A DNA stretch of 64,000 nucleotides from Anolis sagrei (taxonomy: Eukaryota > Chordata > Lepidosauria > Squamata > Anolidae). The stretch's first letter is position 1. The number at the start of each line of letters is the position of its first letter. Below the pieces are notes generated by a model that made no database searches, was not told the origin of the DNA, and saw nothing but the letters and a program-made list of their open reading frames with translations. The DNA is taken from contig NC_090024.1 in NCBI RefSeq assembly GCF_037176765.1, positions 155,185,278-155,249,277 on the forward strand, written 5' to 3'. The translations under genes and the position numbers were made by a program. Below, one piece after another: positions 51,801 through 61,781 of the stretch.

Positions 51801-54800
51801 TTGGGACAGTTTGCCGGTTGAAGTAGGGTGCAAATTCATCTGTAGCTTCATCCAAAGCAACCTGGAAGTACACAATAAAGTGTAATGTAAGAAACTACAC
51901 TTAAGTATAATTTGTTTTCAAAAATCAAGATCTTCAATTAGGGAAAGCAAAGTCCCACCAGAGCTATGCCAGCTCTTTATCATTTACGTCCTCTCAAAAA
52001 GGGTAATGAAATCTTAAGAGGTGGGAATGTTTTAGGTCACTTAAGGTTTTACACACTACAGTTCTCTTGAATAAACACAAAACTTTTAACTGGTTTTGCT
52101 TCATCAGACTAAGAGGCTGCTTCCTAGAAATTCTTACATACAAGCTCACCATCCAACAAGAGATTGCCTGAACACAAGATGTAATTATTAGACAGCGTGC
52201 ACCAGACCCTTAAAAATAAGATTGGGAAAATGAAAAATAAGACATTTTAATTTGTCTTCAGGGTGTTGCTAGAGATATATTTTCAAGATGAGAGCAAGAA
52301 CTACCTTAAACCAAGTGAAACTAATTTTCCATTTATGTCAACAAATTATTGTCTCTGGCAGCAGCTCTTCACTTTTTTCCAACTCATCTACCTGATACTT
52401 TTAATCAGAACCACAGATATAACAAACAAAACCTTATACTGAGAATTTGGGGGTTTTAAAGAGTCCCACCAGCTCCCTGCCATTGTTCCTGTGATGAAAA
52501 ACAAGAATGGTGCTTTATCCATATTACTGGATTGGAGTTATTTATCAAATAATTGTGCGTGTGACAAGTTGAATGAAAAACTATTAAGATATAATTTTGG
52601 GTGGCATTAATTTTCCTTTTGAAGCGTTGTCCAAAAAGAGGTACCTCTTCATCATTTGGATCAACTGTGGTTTCATCATATACACGCTGGTTTTCAATAG
52701 TCTTTGGGACTGGCTTTGGTGGTGCCTGAAGAAAATAAAAGATTAATGCATTAAAACAGATTTTCAATCAACATTTGCTGCAGTTAAAATGCTTGATGGA
52801 TTATTTCATCAGCAGAAAAAGCAAATAAACTTAAATAATTTATTTCAAATGCTTCAGATAAGTAGAGTTCTAATGCAGTGCAATATGTCCATGTTTCCCT
52901 GGAAATGCAAAATAATGGATTTCATTTAGACTTAGTCATGTTTAAAGTCAATGGGATGTTAATGGTAAGGCTACATTAGGTCCCACTGATTCCAATGAAT
53001 ATACTCTAAGAGCAAGTAAGTTGTGGTTCCAACTTATGCACTCACATTTAAAGTAGTAATTTTATAGTTATTTAATACATTTCACAGTAGTGGTCAAATC
53101 TTAATTTAAAACTTTCCAAGTCAGATTTACTACATTGCAATAGTACATTATTCTCAGTACACTATTAATATTGCGAACTACATTTCAGACTGTGACATGA
53201 TGTGACGTGAAAGAAGTACTGAAAGAGATCCACATATTTCCTTACGTATCTTGCTTCCTATATAATCTCAGATGACCATTACTGGCACGAAACACACATG
53301 AAAGACTGAATGAAATGTAACATAATCCAGTTGTGAAGCTATAACTTTATTAATAGTATTTTTTATAAATGAAAACTTGTCAGCCCTTAATGTATCATTT
53401 TACCTTGTCTCCAAGTGCTTCTCGCTCCTTTTTCCTCTTTTTCTTGATGGCTAATTTTTCCTGAAGTAGGGAGGGAGGGAGAGAAAAAACACACATTGCT
53501 GAGTTAGAACACCAAATAAAGGCAAGAACAGACATTAAAACATAAGCACTGTCACAGATCACATAAATGGGAACAATCCATCCATACAATGATCTAGACT
53601 TTAGAACAGTGGTTCCCAACCTTTTTTTGAACAGGGACCACTCCAACATTAGTACCAAAAGGGTTACGAATCAGTTTTTGGTCAACTTTAGATTCAGTTT
53701 GGTTATTTGGGGTGCTGATTCAAAAAATTGCACTGGACAGATACAGAACAAATGCCATCCAGTAGTCGCTATCTGCTCGACCACAGAAAGCATATTTAAT
53801 AATCTAGAGCTGATGTGGTAGAAGTAATCTTTCATGGGTAGTCAGCCTCTCCCCTTCCGACATACCCGTTGCCTCAGCGCTATAAGCGGGTTTTGCGAGA
53901 CCAGCTGCTTGTTGCCATGTGGTTTCTAGGCAATAGTGTAATGGTGAGACCATTGACCATATTTTCGTTCTTACAGACCACAGGTTGGGAACCATTGCTT
54001 TAGACGAAACACTGAAAGGCACATTTTCCCTTTTCCAAATTGCACAGAGTATTTTGGATTATCTAACTTCCATCTCACAGGCATCCTCAGTACAGGCAGC
54101 CCCCATGAACAAGATAGGTTGGTTATCATGAACAAGATAGGTTGGTTCTTAAGTTGGTTTTGTATGAAAGTTGGAACAGGAACATTTGTAAGTGTCACTC
54201 CAGCCTTGGATAGTATAGGAAAGGTTAACACCCCTGCTGTGTTTGTTTTGCTGTCTGTGCCCGTTCAGAAGATTTCACCCTACTTTTATCTCTTTGATAA
54301 TTGGAATTTGAAAATTTTGGGTTGTTGTGCAAACAAAGATTGGTGATAAAGCTTCAGTGGAGACATTTTCCCCCGCTGCCAGGAATGAATTTCCCATCCA
54401 ATGGGTAGATTCCTCTCACTTCCTGTTGTCTCAGCCTTGTTCTTAACTATGAGTCATTTGTAAATCAGATGTTTGTAACTTGGACTGACTGTTAGAAATG
54501 AGGGCAGCAACTCACTCAATCAGTGGGCTCCATCACTCAATAGAAATATGACTTGAATCCCTTGTTGGAAGTCAACCTCACACTGCTCAAATCTGCAGTC
54601 CTCAACAGGAATAATTAGTTAGCATTAGACTATGCTGAGGGAATCCCCCCTTTCTTCAATGTCATTAATGTATCTATTTATTAGCTGCCTGTCTTTCTCT
54701 TTCTACTTTCTAACAAACCTCATGGTCTCCCTTCTGCTTTTTCCACCTCTACTCTTGAGTGTCTGAAGACAAGTAGTATTTGGAGGTTTTACCTCTTTTT

Positions 54801-55917
54801 GAACCTTAGAAATAATGGAGTTCGAGAGAAGCTTAGACCCAATTGTTTTCTATCAAAAATGCAGTTCCTATATATATTTTAAATTAAATCTTTTTGAAAT
54901 TTTAAAGATTGAACTCCATATCTTTGCCTAATAAGTTCAATATTTTTTTACAGCCACAACACTTCCCCTTCTGCTTGCTGTGAGCTGACTGCTCAATTAA
55001 GTATCCTGTTTGTACTTTTGGATGCTCTGCTATTTTGGGAGAATTCCCTAACATCCCTAACCAACATAACATACTCGCCTCCACCCTCCAATAATTCCTC
55101 AACATCTCCAGACCTCTATACTTGATTGACATTCTACATTTGAACAATTGATTATTCCCTTTTGCTATAGTCAGGTGTGTCTGTTTCCAAATCACCAACC
55201 AATTTATGAAAACCGCATTAATTTCATAGTTTTATTAGGCAGGGAATACCCAGAGCTTTTTTTTTTTTTCCTACTTGCGTGTGCATTTAATTCATGGCAC
55301 CCATAAGGTGAAGTTATCTTTGGGTTTTCTTGCCAATATTTGTTCGGGGGGGGGGGGGTTGCCTTTGCCTTCCTCTGAGGCTGAGAGTGTGTGACTTGCC
55401 CAAGGCCACCCACTGCATTTCGATGGATAGAGCGGGATTTGAACTACGGTTTTCCAGAGGAGGAGGATGCATCTGCAAAGCAGAATTAACGCAGTTTGAC
55501 ACCACTTGAATGGTCATGGCTCGCTTAATGTTATGGGATCGTGGGGGTTGTAGTTGTGCAAGGCTTTGAGCCTTCTCTGCCAAGGTGTACCGGTGCCTCA
55601 CCAAGTTATAAATTCCAAGGTTCGATAGTATTGAGCCACGGCGGTGAAAGCGGTGTCAAACGGCCTTAGTTGGAGCGCCAGGCCAGAAGCACACCGCCTC
55701 CTCCGGGGCCTTTCTTCCCCTCTTGGCCCACCTTTCTCTGCTGCTGCTTCCAGCGGAGGAACATGAAATGGCGCCGCTGCTTGTTCTTAATCTCGGAGAC
55801 GCTGAACGTCGGCGGGAACGCGGCTTGCTTCTGCTCCGAGGCGCCTCCTTCCTTCTCCGCCTCGCCATCGCTCGCCGCCGGCTTCTGCAGCTTCCCTTTC
55901 CCCGTCCTGCCCGCCAT
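48771..55917 (-). CDS. RPF1: RPF1 (ribosome production factor 1), nine exons
   Basis: Exons 55917-55732, 53460-53404, 52725-52645, 51861-51766, 50633-50480, 50239-50157, 50076-49895, 49812-49686 and 48812-48771 join in frame to 1008 bases (335 residues; human 349 from memory). RPF1 is a nucleolar Brix-domain protein needed for pre-rRNA processing and assembly of the large ribosomal subunit. Residues 1-81 are a basic, variable N-terminus with [11 protein letters not shown]-like [19 protein letters not shown]. The Brix domain spans about 128-317 ([49 protein letters not shown]). The C-terminus ends [10 protein letters not shown]. The start ATG has A at -3 and G at +4. Every exon border is GT-AG with matching phase, and no frame damage is seen. 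Confidence 0.97.
49213..49468 (+). repeat. tRNA-derived SINE (type B), plus strand
   Basis: The head cccggtggtgcaatgggtta and the end caagtcactcctgacatgac show the type B family, in RPF1 intron 8. Possible short flanking copies agtgac. Confidence 0.85.
49686..49812 (-). CDS. RPF1: RPF1 exon 8
   Basis: It encodes [20 protein letters not shown], then [16 protein letters not shown], the end of the Brix domain. Confidence 0.97.
49895..50076 (-). CDS. RPF1: RPF1 exon 7
   Basis: It encodes [10 protein letters not shown], then [17 protein letters not shown] and [19 protein letters not shown]. Donor CATAG/GTGAGT. Confidence 0.97.
50157..50239 (-). CDS. RPF1: RPF1 exon 6
   Basis: It encodes [20 protein letters not shown] then RLRKEIK. 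Acceptor ggaatag, donor TTAAG/GTGAGT. Confidence 0.97.
50309..50400. repeat. Perfect 46-bp tandem duplication in RPF1 intron 5
   Basis: Positions 50309-50354 and 50355-50400 are identical 46-base units (starting agaacttgactaaaagtgtt). They lie 69 bases upstream, in transcript terms, of exon 6 and 79 bases after exon 5. Confidence 0.97.
50480..50633 (-). CDS. RPF1: RPF1 exon 5
   Basis: It encodes [10 protein letters not shown] to INEDRKIP, with [20 protein letters not shown] inside. Donor CCTA/GTATCC, ending after the first base of the next codon. Confidence 0.96.
50718..50780 (-). repeat. L2-type 3' tail, minus strand
   Basis: ttatttgcattatttctacc and cgaaggcgactcagagcag are a reversed L2 3' end. 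The rest of RPF1 intron 4 (50634-51765) and intron 3 (51862-52644) shows nothing recognisable. Confidence 0.55.
51766..51861 (-). CDS. RPF1: RPF1 exon 4
   Basis: Thirty-two codons, [14 protein letters not shown] then [13 protein letters not shown], the start of the Brix domain. Donor GTGGA/GTAAGC. Confidence 0.96.
52645..52725 (-). CDS. RPF1: RPF1 exon 3
   Basis: Twenty-seven codons, [20 protein letters not shown] then DPNDEE, nearly identical to human. Confidence 0.97.
53404..53460 (-). CDS. RPF1: RPF1 exon 2
   Basis: Nineteen codons, [19 protein letters not shown], phase 0 both sides; a strongly basic, nuclear-localisation-like stretch. Confidence 0.96.
53607..53997. mobile_element. hAT-type MITE, 391 bp, with 8-bp target duplication
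   Basis: It starts cagtggttcccaaccttttt and ends (reverse complement) caatggttcccaacctgtgg. Flanks are ctttagaa (53599-53606) and ctttagac (53998-54005), seven of eight bases equal. There is no coding capacity. It lies in RPF1 intron 1. Confidence 0.87.
54006..55340. other. RPF1 intron 1, unassigned middle
   Basis: No exon or bordered element is seen. A short repeat aacaagataggttggtt occurs twice at about 54108-54144. Confidence 0.4.
55350..55460 (-). repeat. tRNA-derived SINE (type C), partial, minus strand
   Basis: ttgcctttgccttcctctga, gtgacttgcccaaggccacc and gggatttgaactacggtttt, next to a G-run at 55346-55358. Confidence 0.65.
55470..55665. repeat. Palindromic MITE (M1 family) next to RPF1 exon 1
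   Basis: The left end gcagaattaacgcagtttga and the right end ggtgaaagcggtgtcaaac are imperfect inverted repeats; the interior has gggggttgtagttgtgcaag. It lies 67 bases inside intron 1 from the exon 1 donor. Confidence 0.65.
55732..55917 (-). CDS. RPF1: RPF1 exon 1
   Basis: Sixty-two codons, from [12 protein letters not shown] to [10 protein letters not shown], donor AGAAAG/GTGGGC. The opening 30 residues are rich in K, E, G and A. Confidence 0.96.
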
Positions 55918-56110
55918 GCTGGCTGCTTCCCCTCTGACCTTTCACCCCTCCCTCCGCCTTTCCGTTCCGGGGTCACGCGCCTCTGACGCCACCGCACATG
56001 TGCAAACCGAACGCCTTCCTCTCTGCGGCGATGAGTTCGAACGCCTGTCGCAGTGGACCAATCAGAAGGCAGTCTGTGCGCCTGCGTAGAGGGGAACCGT
56101 GCAGTCGTAG
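55918..56110 (-). promoter_or_regulatory. RPF1: RPF1 promoter and 5' UTR
   Basis: A CpG-rich block upstream of the RPF1 ATG with a CCAAT box (accaatcag, CCAAT at 56058-56062) about 140 bases before the start codon. No TATA box is evident, as expected for a housekeeping ribosome-assembly gene. Confidence 0.65.
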
Positions 56111-56165
56111 GGAGAAGGTCCACTGTTTGGGAGGCTCACTTTGAAATGTTTATACTTGGTGTATA

Positions 56166-56250
56166 TATATCAGGCCTGTGCAAACTTGGGCCCTTCCTCC
56201 AGGTGTTTTGGACCTCAACTCCCACCATTCCTAACAACCTCAGGCCCCTT
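56166..56250. repeat. Short hAT-like repeat
   Basis: tatcaggcctgtgcaaactt, tccaggtgttttggacctca and cccaccattcctaacaacct are the reverse form of the repeat at 34415. Confidence 0.5.
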
Positions 56251-56599
56251 CCTTTTCCCCCTCAGCCGCTTAATGATAGAGGCAGGAGAGAATATTTTCC
56301 TTCCTTGATTCCCTTTTCTATTTATTTCCTTCCTTCCCTGCATACATACGTCACTTTAACAGCTGCCAGTCCATTTCGCTCCCTTTATTTCCTTTTCACA
56401 TGATAGAGGCCACTTCCCCTTAGCCTAGTTCCTTTTTCCCCCTCTGCTCTGGACCCAAAAAAGTTTGTTTTTTTAAATAGTTCAAACTCAATTATTTTAA
56501 GTTGAATAATGAAGGTTGTGTGCCAAGTTTGGTCCAAATCCGTCAAGCCACGTAGGAGCCTTTGTGCTACAAACCAACCAACCTTCATACATACTTTGA

Positions 56600-57400
56600 C
56601 TTTTATATCATCATTATTTAATAACTTATTAATCGCCCTCCATCCGAGAATGCTCTAGGCGATTTACAGCTAAATTATAAAAGATAAAATACATACATAC
56701 AAAAATTAAAAACTAACAGAGATCAAATGCTCTAGTAAAAAGCCAGGTCTTAAGTGCGAGAGTAAAAGGCCCTATGTCACACATGGCTCTCATGTAGGAC
56801 GGCAAGGAATTCCATAGGGCAGGGACAGAAATAGAAAAGGCCCTGCGTCTGGTCCTTTCCAAGTGCACTTCTCTATGGAGTAAGCCACGTTGGGCTGGTC
56901 GTTGCGACCTCCGATGATGGGAGAAGGAGAGGCGGTCCCTAAGGTACGATGGACCCTGGCCGTAAAGAGTTTTAAAGGTCAGAACTAGCATCTTATACGG
57001 GCCACGGTACTCAGTTGGAAGCCAATGTAAATGTTGCAGCACTGATGTTATATGGCATTTCATGGGAGTTCTTGTGAGTAGCCCGGCTGCCGCATTCTGA
57101 GCAATACAAAGCTTTCGGGTCGTAGTCATCAGAAGGCCCACATACAGGGCGTTGCAATAGTCCAGCCTAGACGTGACTGTGGCATGGATGACAGTTGCCA
57201 GAGCCTCATCAGATAGGTAGGGTGCCAGTTGCCTCGCTTGTCGTAGATGGAAAAAGGCCTGTTTGCTAGCAGCAGCGACCTGAGCTTCTGTTGTCAGCTG
57301 TGAATCCAGGATGACACCTAAGCTCTTAACAGTGGTCAATGGAGATAGGGTGGCACCATCGAAGGTGGGTAATGGAGGTATATAGAGGTAGTCCCCGAGT
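56600..57400 (-). repeat. L2-type LINE fragment (minus), long open frame
   Basis: The minus frame 57339-56713 reads MTTVKSLGVILDSQLTTEAQ, VTSRLDYCNALYVGLLMTTT, LHWLPTEYRGPYKMLVLTFK and KTWLFTRAFDLC, the complete L2 RT C-terminus without a stop (208 codons). The 3' end lies at the left (ccgagaatgctctaggcgat). It is 5' truncated. Confidence 0.88.
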
Positions 57401-57524
57401 TACTCCTCGTTAAGAATAGGGGTATGCTTGTTTGTATCACAAAAGCTGTTGCTTGGTGAAGTGATGTCACTAGGGAAGAAAGGGGGCAGGCAGATTGGCT
57501 GCTGCTAGGTGATAAGTGTATGAG

Positions 57525-57624
57525 GGGAAAGGAGGAAGGAAGAAAAGGATGGAGGAAGAAAGCAAAAAGGGAAGGGAGGGAGGAAAGAGCCACAAAGTGC
57601 TCTGTTGTCATGGAAACATTGTGA

Positions 57625-57662
<38 letters not shown>

Positions 57663-57775
57663 GTTTATTTATTTATTTCTACTCAGGGTGGTTTACATAC
57701 AAAAAAGGCAATCGTTCAACATCAACATCAAAAATGCAAAATAATGCACAATATCATAAAAGAATTAAACATCGA
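57525..57775. repeat. Purine tract, (AAT)n and reversed L2 tail
   Basis: A-G-rich sequence (57525-57593), then (AAT)n at 57625-57661, then an antisense L2 3' end (tttctactcagggtggttta). Confidence 0.7.
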
Positions 57776-57789
57776 AATGAAAACATTCC

Positions 57790-58130
57790 TTTTCTCCATC
57801 AGTGGTCACCTCGATCCACCCAGGAAAATCTCCTATACATACCCCCTAGGGAGGTACACCTGGAAGCTACAAGGCATAGAGCTTTTTCGACCTATGCTCC
57901 AATTCTGTGGGACTCATTGCCTCCATATATTAGAGCAATGTCGGAGTTGCAACCTTTTGTAAAGGCACTCAAGACTTGGCTGTTTGGTTGTGCATTTAAG
58001 TAATCAGATCTAATTTGCCAAATAGTCACTGTTAAATGTTTTTATGTTGAATGTTTTTATATTGTGAAATGCTGTTTTAGATTGTAAGTCGTTCGGAGCA
58101 CCTTGGTGGAGAGCAACTAATTAAGAAATG
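57790..58130 (+). repeat. L2-type LINE C-terminal fragment (plus)
   Basis: A + frame reads PREVHLEATRHRAFSTYAPI, LWDSLPPYIRAMSELQPF and VKALKTWLFGCAFK then stop, close to the copy at 56600, followed by the L2 3' end (gtaagtcgttcggagcacct). Confidence 0.82.
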
Positions 58131-58234
58131 AAGTGAAGTGAAGTGAAAACAGAATAGAAATTATCCAATAGGACATAATACGAGGTAACACTAAAACATG
58201 AACATAAAAAGTAGGCCCTCTCAGAGCTGGAGAA

Positions 58235-58376
58235 TGGATAAAGGGAGGGGAAGTGAGGAAGGAAAGAAAGAGAAAAGAAGGGAAAGAAACAAAGGGGGAG
58301 AAAGAAAAAGGAAGAGAGAAGAAAGGGGAAAAGGTATGTGGGGAGGGAAAGGGAAAGATGGGATGAAAGCAGGGGG
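58235..58376. repeat. Polypurine tract
   Basis: About 140 bases of nearly pure A and G, with few interruptions. Confidence 0.9.
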
Positions 58377-58849
58377 CGTTAGCCCCTCTGACAACTGGGC
58401 AGCACTGGAAGCATACGCTAGTTAATACAGTAATAGTAATAGCTGTAGTAGTAATAAATGGAGAGGTTCTTCATGCATGCTGATATCCCACCTTTGTTAT
58501 GTCCATAGCAGAGGAAATGGTTTGCGCATCTGCAAAATGGCAAAGCAACTTATCCGCTGAGATCAAAAAGTTAGTTTTCTGCGGCAGACATTCTTTCTGA
58601 TTGTGTTTGGGATATTATTGAATTTTTGCCAAAGCAGTGACTTTAGGATGATAATATAAGCAATTTTGAGTCAAACAATGTACCACTTGTAGGCAGGGCT
58701 CCCCTTATATTGGCCGAACCCTCTTCCAATGGCTGATTCACCAGCAGAGGGAACTGGCAGCCCAACTGCTCAACCAGTTATTCAAAGGGATGGAGCAAGG
58801 GAGGAGCCAGGTCCAAGCTTCCTCTCACTCAGCCACTATGGGTCCATCT

Positions 58850-59052
58850 ACACTGCAAAATCAGTGCAGTTTGACATCCTTTTTAACTGCCATGGCTCAA
58901 TGCTATGAAGTCATGGGAGTTGTAATTTTGTAAGATATTTAATTGTTTCTGCCAGAGAGTGCTGGTGCCTCACCGAACTACCAGTCCCAGGCTCCGAATG
59001 CATGGAGCCATGACAGTTAAAGTAGTGACAAACTGCATTATTTGACAGTGAT
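58850..59052. repeat. Palindromic MITE (M1 family), nearly complete
   Basis: The left arm cactgcaaaatcagtgcagt...actgccatggctcaatgc and the right arm (reverse complement) cactgtcaaataatgcagtt...actgtcatggctccatgc are imperfect inverted repeats over about 55 bases. No coding capacity. Confidence 0.75.
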
Positions 59053-59059
59053 CCTCTGT

Positions 59060-60671
59060 TGTGGCACTTTTTCAGCTACTTTTAAAATGTCGCAGTTTAT
59101 CTCCTTTCCCCTCTTTCCTCAGTTCACTTCAATTACTGCAAGCTGAGTTCAAAGTGCAAAAGCGGTTAATTCACCTGAGTAGAGGGGAAGGGAGGGCACG
59201 GAGAGGGCAAAATTTTGTCTTCCTGGTAGATTCACTCAAAAGCAAACTTCTGCAGCACCCCTAACTTTGTGTGTTTTCCTCCTTATCAACATCAACTGTT
59301 GCTTGACCACAAGTGCCCAGTTTTCATCTGTGAAATATTGGAGCATAAGTTAGACAATTTAGTAAAAATTAGTGCTTAGAACAAAGGGTACCTCTCAATG
59401 TCATTTGAGTGACTTTGTGGATAGTTTTTTCACAGGCGTCTGCCACTTAAAAAGTGGCCTACCAGTTCAGCACCAGGCCATATAAAGTCCCATGGAGGAA
59501 GATCACTGGGCTTTAAGACTCCTGCTCCCCAGCTACAGGCTGACATTAGCCCCAATGACTCACAACTAGAAATGTGTAAGTTCTGTGCTTGCAGAATTTA
59601 TATTGCATTTGTTAGCTATTAGAGAGATGTTTTGATAAACTGATATGAACAAGTGTAGACAAAACACTCCTCCTCTCCTTGTCTTAAATGTAGGGACGAA
59701 TGGGGTCTTCTCAAAATTACAGGGAGATTAGATGACAACACTAGTGTGTTTGTAGGTGACTTTCAGTCACTTATCAACTTATGGTCACCCCATGTATTTC
59801 ATAAGGTTTTCTTAGGCAAGGGATATCAGAGGTAATTAAAACTATTGGGCTGTCTGAAAACATCTACTCACAGAGAACAAATTGGAAAGTCAACTATTTC
59901 ACACTAGGTATGAACCATGTCTCTTCCTGTGAGCTGCACATGTTTAATGTTTGTTGCTGAATTCATTAAACAAAAAGAATATATAGGTATTATCAGCTAT
60001 TTCCTTTTATCCTTGAATAGTTGTAAGAACCTGTATGCCCTCTTGAGTACTGCTGCTGAAGTTAGAGGGATGTTGTTCACATCCTGCTTGTGGGCTTTCT
60101 ATGGACACCTTGGCTGGCAAAAGCCATTGTGTAAACAGAATGCTGGTCTTGTTAGTCCTTTGCTTTGATCCAGCAATTTCTTGTCTTCTATCTGCCTTCT
60201 GGCAGAATAACAAAAGTTGGGGAACTTGGAAAACACAAGCAAGGATTTGGGGCAAATAGGGACATTGAAGCCCTCTTGCTTTATTTAGTAAATAATATCT
60301 TGCTGTTTTCATGTTGAAATGGGGATTATTTTTTTAGCCAGTAGTGGCTGAACACACATTATGTTGTCTTTTTGAAGTTCATCACCTCAGAAATGATAAG
60401 TACTTAATACGATGCTAAGTATTTAATTAAAAATATGAAATAATGAGCTTCTCGAGGAAAGCACATTGCCTTGATTATATATAAAGTGGTTTGTTTGACA
60501 CAAATTTCTAAGAAATAGACATGGTGAAACCATCATGATTCAACAGTAATAGCTTTCAAAACACCTATGATAGCATCATGTCACAGGTATGACTGGTGGC
60601 AGTCACCAGTCAGTATCTGCATCCAAATCTGAACTTTTCTTACTTTCCGTAATTCCCTGTTTTGTGTTTGG
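59060..60671. other. Intergenic sequence right of RPF1
   Basis: No gene recognised. A partial type C SINE lies at about 59765-59830. Nothing resembling UOX or DNASE2B, the neighbours of RPF1 in mammals, is seen. Confidence 0.4.
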
Positions 60672-61781
60672 TTGTTGTTGTTCATTCGTTCAGTCGTCTC
60701 CGACTCTTCGTGACCTCATGGACCAGTCCACGCCAGAGCTCCCTGTCGGCCGTCACCACCCCCAGCTCCTTCAAGGTCAGTCCAGTCACTTCAAGGATGC
60801 CATCCATCCATCTTGCCCTTTGGTCGGCCCCTCTTCCTTTTGCCTTCCACTTTCCCCAGCATAATTGTCTTCTCTAGGCTTTGCTGTCTCCTCATGATGT
60901 GGCCAAAGTACTTCAACTTTGTCTCTAGTATTCTTCCCTCCAATGAGCAGTCGGGCTTTATTTCCTGGAGGATGGACTGGTTGGATCTTCTCGCAGTCCA
61001 AGGCACTCTCAGCACTTTCCTCCAACATCACAGCTTAAAAGCATTGATCTTCCTTTGCTCAGCCTTCCCTAAGGTCCAGATCTCACATCCGTAGGTGACT
61101 ACAGGGAATACCATGGCTTTGACTAGGCGGATCTTTGTTGCCAGTGTGATGTCTCTACTCTTTACTATTTTATCGAGACTGGACATTGCTCTCCTCCCAA
61201 TAAGTAAGCGTCTTCTGATTTCCTGGCCACAGTCTGCATCAGCAGTAATCTTTGCACCTAGAAATACAAAGTCTGTCACGGCCTCCACATTTTCTCCCTC
61301 TATTTTCCAGTTGTCAATCATTCTTGTTGCCATAATCTTGGTTTTTTTGATGTTTAGCTGCAACCCGGCTTTTGCGCTTTCTTCTTTCACCTTGATTAGA
61401 AGGCTCCTCAGCTCCTCCTCGCTTTCGGCCATCAGAGTGGTGTCATCTGCATATCTGAGGTTGTTAATGTTTCTTCCAGCAATTTTCACCCCAGCTTTGC
61501 ATTCATCAAGCCCCGCACATCGCATGATGTGTTCTGCATACAAGTTAAAAAGGTTGGGGGAGAGTATGCAGCCTTGCCGTACGCCTTTCCCAATCTTGAA
61601 CCAGTCTGTTGTTCCGTGGTCAGTTCTTACTGTTGCTACTTGGTCCTTGTACAGATTCCTCAGGAGAGAGACAAGGTGGCTTGGTATGCTCATCCCACCA
61701 AGAACTTGCCACAATTTATTATGATCCACACAGTCAAAGGCTTTAGAATAGTCAATGAAGCAGAAATAGATGTTTTTGGTT
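60672..61781 (-). mobile_element. BovB (RTE-clade) LINE, 5' truncated, minus strand
   Basis: The minus strand runs from SKAFDCVDHNKLWQVLGGMS through GVRQGCILSPNLF and RYADDTTLMAESEEELRSLL to the 3' end and (AAC)n at 60672. Compared with the copy at 38619 about ten residue changes are visible in roughly 245 shared residues. One in-frame stop follows INAFKL, and a frame change lies near the end (after KRKRGRP). It starts farther upstream than the other copy. A target duplication is uncertain (flanks tgtgtttggtt and tgtttttggtt partly overlap the element). Confidence 0.92.

Noticed and set aside
55656-56123. 155-codon minus frame and 139-codon plus frame over RPF1 exon 1
   Set aside because: They overlap the true RPF1 exon in other frames and owe their length to GC-rich promoter DNA.
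61095-61724. 209-codon plus-strand frame (MALTRRIFVASVMSLL...)
   Set aside because: It is the antisense of the BovB reverse transcriptase; the same false frame appears antisense to the other copy at 38597-39139.
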